From Ignelater luminosus (lineage: Eukaryota; Arthropoda; Insecta; Coleoptera; Elateridae), in NCBI GenBank assembly GCA_011009095.1, contig VTPC01000032.1, positions 1 through 64,000 of the forward strand: a stretch of 64,000 nt of DNA, written 5' to 3'. Below the pieces are notes generated by a model. That model searched no databases. It had not been told where the DNA came from and was given only the letters and a program-made list of their open reading frames with translations. Both the position numbers and the translations under genes were made by a program. Shown in pieces: positions 59,221-64,000 of this stretch. How positions within the stretch are numbered: the stretch's first letter is position 1; each line of letters opens with the position of its first letter.

Positions 59221-62200
59221 CATATCGATTTTTAGACAGCGTCAGCAATTAATGGTAATAGAGTTGGCAATAGTGTAGTGCGTCTGGTATTGGACGCTTG
59301 GACATAAATTCCGATGAGAGAGAGTACCATGCGAAACCTTCTTTTTAGACCTTTGGGTTTGCTATTACTACAATAACGTCGTCAAGATATACAGAAACCT
59401 TTTTATCCCATATGCTGCTATTCGATAAACCAAATGATTAAATTTTTGAACGAATAGATTTTCTGATATTTGGTGCCCCACAAATAATTTATTTTTTATG
59501 ATTTCCGGTCATTTTTGGATAGTGTTAAGATTTAAAAGATCAAACCAATCCTATTGAACGTGTTAGTAGAGATTTGGTCACAGCAATTTCTTCATACGTA
59601 AAGGATTCGCATCGTGATTGAAACAAACATATTATTTGTTCTCAACGTCATGGTGTTGTCGAATCAGTTAGTTTTTAGTTGCCACTTACCAATCTATGAT
59701 GATTTTTATAATCCCTTTGATTTAGATAAATTTTTGCAGACGCATTTACCTGGAATGTATCTAAAAATGAAGGAGGAAGTAAGGCTTATGAGCAGAATGT
59801 TGGTCAGTATAAATTTTGAAAAGATTTCAGTCATTTGATGTAATGACCGTGGATAATTTTCACATGAAGAATGTTAAGAGAATTTCTGTGATTTTTTGCA
59901 GGAGTAGTGGTTGCACTTCAGAGATTGCATTTGGATTTGTATGAATTATTTTTATTTTAGTCTATGCTTCTTTTGCTGAATTTGTGCAATATAACTGGCA
60001 TTGTTTTGATTTAATAGCTTTTTATTATTTTGTGGGAGGTTGGTCGGTAGCTTTTTTAAAGGGCAATTTTCATCTCTGCCCTGTTTCTTCTTCTGGCCCC
60101 TTATTTAACCTTAACCTTTTGTGGAACACCTTTTGGTAACTTTGCTGGTTTATTGATCTGGGTTAGGTCTTTTGTAGAATTTTGGTTATATCCATCTTTC
60201 GTTTAGTCTGGCTTATCGTTCATGTAATTTGTATTTTGGAATTTCAAAATGTTGTCGTTGAAATATTTGGGATTCCATTCTTGATATTACTTGATTCTTA
60301 ATTTTGACTCAATTCTTGTTTCTTGATTAATATCTTTGATTTATTTTTGATTTTGATTTTGGTCATGGTAAAATTGTTTTCATTCCACCTTTGGATTATT
60401 TTGGCTTAAATTCTCACACTCGTTATTATATTCTCAGGTGTATATAGCCTTACCTTCATTTCTCTTTGCTTCTTTGCATCCTTTTGCTTATTTCGCTTGA
60501 TTCTTGCCGTTTCTCCTACTACAAACTGTTACTTTTACTAATATTTTACTTTTTCTTCTATTAGTTATTTTATTTCTCGTCCACACCATCCACGACAGTT
60601 TTGTTGAGCTTTATAGTTTGTCAGGAGTTTTCAGTGAGAAACAATCGTTGCAGTAACTTTTTTTTCTGGCCTGCTTGCCATTCACAACCAGCACTTATTC
60701 GGTTTATTTGGTCTGCTCGTATTTTCGGTCTCGTATGTTGCACGAGCTCTTTCAGTTTTGGTTGATTACTTTGAGAGCCATGTAAAATGAGCACCGCTTT
60801 TGCTGCAGCATCTGATGTGCCCTTTTTTTTAAATCTTTTCGTGTTTTTTCGGTAGGCTTAGAGTATTTGCCGACTCTTTCCTGAATTTGTAGGTTGATTC
60901 ATCAAAGCTTTTGCAATTTGAGAAATCTTATTACTGCTACTTCAGTTGAGTTATTGCGATAGGAGAGCCCGCACTATCTTTTAATTTGTAGGTGAGGATT
61001 TTGATCTTTAATTAATTTTATATCCTTTTGTGATACTATAGATAACCGTGACTGTAGATAACCTTAGAATGATTAAAATTTAAGCTTTTTTACAATAAAT
61101 TGCAACAATATTTACGTATAAAGATGTAATGAGAATAAAATTACTTTTTTTATAACTATTCTACGAAACGAGAAAATAATAAAAGAAATAATAAAAGTCA
61201 ATAAACCTAGAAAATTAGATATTGTAAAGCAATATTACCTAACCAGTGAATATTATGCAGATAAGTGTCTACTAATAATTACAGAATGTGGAATATGGTG
61301 GTTGGTTTTAAGATAGCTTAACAGGAAATGCAATTTAGCTGTAGGTATTAATGTTTATGAAACGACGTTGTTTACATAATACAAGCTCTGAGCGGTAATG
61401 TTTGTAAAAACTAGACTCCTTGTTATTCAAACAACCAGAACAATAAAAAGTAGTAGCTGCACTTTTAGAATGTTGCCAAGTACAGTTGTAAAAGTATTTT
61501 TAGCATAGATTACTCAAATATGTTACTAGAGTCAAATACATTTTGATTTCATAAATTTTTTTAATAAAAAAGTGAAACAGAAAAGTAAATTTTTTGTGAA
61601 GCTTCATTGGTTTTTTTTCAGAGTATAATTTACAGGCTACGTAGGCCTCTTTATAAATTACTCACAAATTGAATCCGACATTTAGGTCCTACTGGAATTA
61701 CAGTTTTATGTTATTAAAATGCGTATAAATAGTTTTAACAGTGTTGCATTGTTAGAGAAAATTAAATTTTGTAACCTAACGCTATGTATATTAATCAGAT
61801 TAAGAAAAAATAAAAAAGATTAAAATCAATCTTACTGGAAACAATACCGTGATACTTAGAATCAGAACTTGTCAAGATTTCTCACCTTTATAGTGGGAAT
61901 ACGCAAATCGGATCCCAAGACGAACCTTCTTAATGCGGTCAATGAAAGGTCATGGTCAAATTGGATCCCTCATCCACAGATAAATCTTAAGGGATGCTAA
62001 TGTGACTAATTACATAATTTCACCAATCTGTGAATACTTCCTTGATGTAATGATACAACAAACCGGAACAGAATCTTGGGGGGTTAAATCTGTAATAATT
62101 AAATAATTTGATTTTCATCATTTCGGTTTGTGAATACTTGTAATTCTTTTTTTTCTAAATCTATTTTAATTTCAAACCAGAGAAAAACAAAAAAGTATTG

Positions 62201-62379
62201 AAGTTTTTTATCTTCTATATTTACTGTATTTATTTTTCGTTCACTGTTGCGATGTATACTTAATAAAAATTAATAGTGTTCTAACTTGGAATTACTATCG
62301 ATTCCATGTGAATTTATTTAAATACAATTTAGGTACCTCTGATAAAGGCATCAGCAATATTGATTGAGTTTATATATAT
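59221..62379. other. No recognisable gene; T-rich
   Basis: About 3.1 kb. A 74-codon plus frame at 59614-59838 begins with a short hydrophobic stretch (IETNILFVLNVMVLSNQLVF) that could pass as a signal peptide, but there is no support beyond that. 59.9-60.8 kb is very T-rich on the plus strand. No repeats were seen. Confidence 0.4.
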
Positions 62380-63050
62380 TTATTTTGCGTCTTTTTAATT
62401 TCGCTAGCTCTGAGTAAATAGCTTGATACCCTGAGCAATTACGTAAGAAAACGCTTTTAGTCCATCTTCTTTTCGTGCCGCAACAGTTGCGTTGAATCAG
62501 ACGTCACATTGTAAGGTGTCTTTTATGCCTTATTCCAGTACTGACTATAAATACGGTTATTAGATACTTTCGTGTACTTTGTCGAGTCAAACAAGATTCC
62601 TCTAGAGTTGAATGAGCTGTCAAATGTTGAATCCTTCTGAGTTTCCCGATCTTGCCAAACTGGCTGGTTCAAAGCGTTTGATTCCGCTGACTTAGTAAAA
62701 ATGATGAAACCAGTATTGAGTTCACGTTGTTGCTATTTCCAAAGCAGAAATCTGCTGGACAGAGCCATTTGTTTGGAATTTTAACTGTTGGTTACATGCT
62801 TTTCGTTCTGAATCTCGCAGTGAATTTTCATTTCTACCTGTATTACGAAAAATATTGTCCTGGCAGTTCACAAGGCTTTTTAACTTTTTGGATTTGGATG
62901 GAACTCAGAGGATTCAGAGTTTTTAGATCTCTCTGACTTACCTAGAAACAGAAGTGGCCTTTCGCTGTTACTAAAAGCTCAATATTAAGGACCTTGAATG
63001 GCAACGAACAAATAGACATTTTAGGCTCTTTGGTGCCCGCCGAAATTGTC
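62380..63050 (-). mobile_element. Possible very old LTR-retrotransposon (Ty3/gypsy-like) relic
   Basis: On the minus strand a weak series of words is compatible with the end of the reverse transcriptase and the start of the RNase H part of a Ty3/gypsy-type pol (for example TLQCD near 62505). It is broken many times over, lacks recognisable LTRs in the window, and must be ancient if real. It could as well be chance similarity; I keep it only as a candidate fossil. Confidence 0.2.
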
Positions 63051-63408
63051 GATTTTATTCAGGTACAAAATTTTAGTAAAAGTCAAATTTGAAAAGAGCA
63101 GCAGGTAATCCGGGTGAGATTCAAGTACTTTTGGCTTTTGCTGAGATTCTAACCTTTAATTTGGATATCTCACTTTTGGTGAAAATTTTTCCATAACAGC
63201 GATTATCCGATTCGGTGGCATCGAATGCCCTTAAAAACATCACCTATGTAATTGTCTCCTCCATTGCGCTTTTCTGAAAGTAGTCATTGAAAACCATCTC
63301 ACCTTTCTGCTCTACTTCTTAATTTTATTTGAGATCAAGGAGATGGTCCTAGATAACAGAACCAAGTACAAGAACGAGAAGAATTCTTTAGTAAAACAGC
63401 TATAAGAA

Positions 63409-64000
63409 ATGATACGACCCGGCGAAACCATTCACATTGCCAACAACAGTACATTTATCGATGAAAGCGGAAACTCAGAAACGGACACCCAGATTAACTA
63501 TATGTCTAGAACAGACAAGCAGAAAATGGAGAACGAAAACATCCATTTCAGCAAACAACGACAAAAGAAGAATTATAATTTTCTGCACAAGGAATGGTTA
63601 TGTACTGTACGTCAGAAAATTAATAGAATTAGGAGTATTATAATGGAGGAGAAAAATACAGCATAGAAATATACATAAAGAAAAAACAAGAAATGATAGA
63701 CGAACAAACTAAGACAGGACGTAATTACCAGGAACAGAGAAGAATAGGTGGCAAGACAAAAACAGAAGAAAATAGTTGTTAAGCCTAAGGAAGACGGGAG
63801 TACACACGCTGAAGTATTAAGAGAAATGAAAAGAAACACTGACATAAATGAAATACAAATGAGAATAAACAATATTAAGAGGAACGAAGTGAACAAAGCA
63901 ACATTACAATTTGTGGTTGAAAACAAACTGAAGGAACTTGTAGTAATGGAAAAAGAAGGAAATAGAAGCAAGTTATAATAATGGACATCAAAAACACAAT
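63409..64000 (+). mobile_element. LINE ORF1 (gag-like, R1-type) running out of the window
   Basis: The plus frame at 63409-63666 (85 codons: MIRPGETIHIANNSTFIDES, then DKQKMENENIHFSKQRQ) is followed by a second frame at 63748-63978 reading KQKKIVVKPKEDGSTHAEVL and REMKRNTDINEIQMRINNIK. It continues RNEVNKATLQFVVENK and KLKELV. The second block is the conserved RNA-binding-type segment of R1-clade gag proteins (VVI.P......AE.....K...D...L.V.I..I+....G..++...). The zinc knuckles expected further downstream would be outside the window. Between the two frames the sequence changes frame. It has the same clade as the fragment at 1.3-2.4 kb, but no overlap to compare. Confidence 0.7.

Overview
The window looks like A/T-rich nuclear DNA from an arthropod, most likely an insect. 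The reasons are the low GC content, a mix of R1-, Jockey-, CR1- and RTE-like LINEs with mariner transposons, a 178-bp satellite, and only one convincing protein-coding exon, bounded by GT-AG splice sites. A beetle would fit, but that is a guess. There are no bacterial-type operons, tRNA or rRNA genes, or CRISPR arrays that I can support.

Layout. 1-8.3 kb: an R1-type LINE tail (-), a Jockey/CR1-like RT piece (+), a possible lone 5' exon, and a LINE ending in a (TAAG)n tail beside a mariner 3' end. 10.9-14.7 kb: a satellite array of about 12 units, split by a Jockey-type LINE copy with a clean 13-bp target duplication. 14.7-18.9 kb: a long decayed LINE (-). 21.5-26 kb: mostly unique sequence. 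27.3-30.7 kb: three LINE pieces on the minus strand (CR1-like with a PHD-type finger in ORF1, an R1-like endonuclease piece, and an RTE-like copy). 31.1-31.7 kb: a clean TA-flanked MITE. 32.7-35.0 kb: a LINE that kept its two ends but lost its RT. 37.8-39.0 kb: a GC-rich 9-bp-periodic minisatellite in an A/T-rich setting. 39.2-40.5 kb: a Jockey-like LINE (-).

41.6 kb holds a 210-bp phase-1/phase-1 exon. It sits next to several kilobases of low-repeat sequence (41.8-48.4 kb, and again 53.2-55.6 kb) that resembles the introns of a large gene. 48.4-49.2 kb carries a decayed copy of an uncharacterised arthropod multicopy gene family. 51-53.2 kb has a LINE ORF1 joined to two mariner copies that meet tail to tail. 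55.6-57.4 kb has a LINE RT piece, then an 82-bp minisatellite interrupted by a 290-bp palindromic element built from TCGGCGC motifs. 57.8-59.2 kb is a Jockey-like LINE (-). 63.4 kb to the end is a LINE ORF1 gag running out of the window.

The genes do not form a pathway. The window is best read as intron or intergenic DNA of a host gene with layers of old mobile elements. The least explained items are the GC-rich 9-bp-periodic family, the palindromic TCGGCGC element, the satellite with its nested LINE, the decayed FDGYD gene family and the unidentified cassette exon. I found no convincing new functional system.
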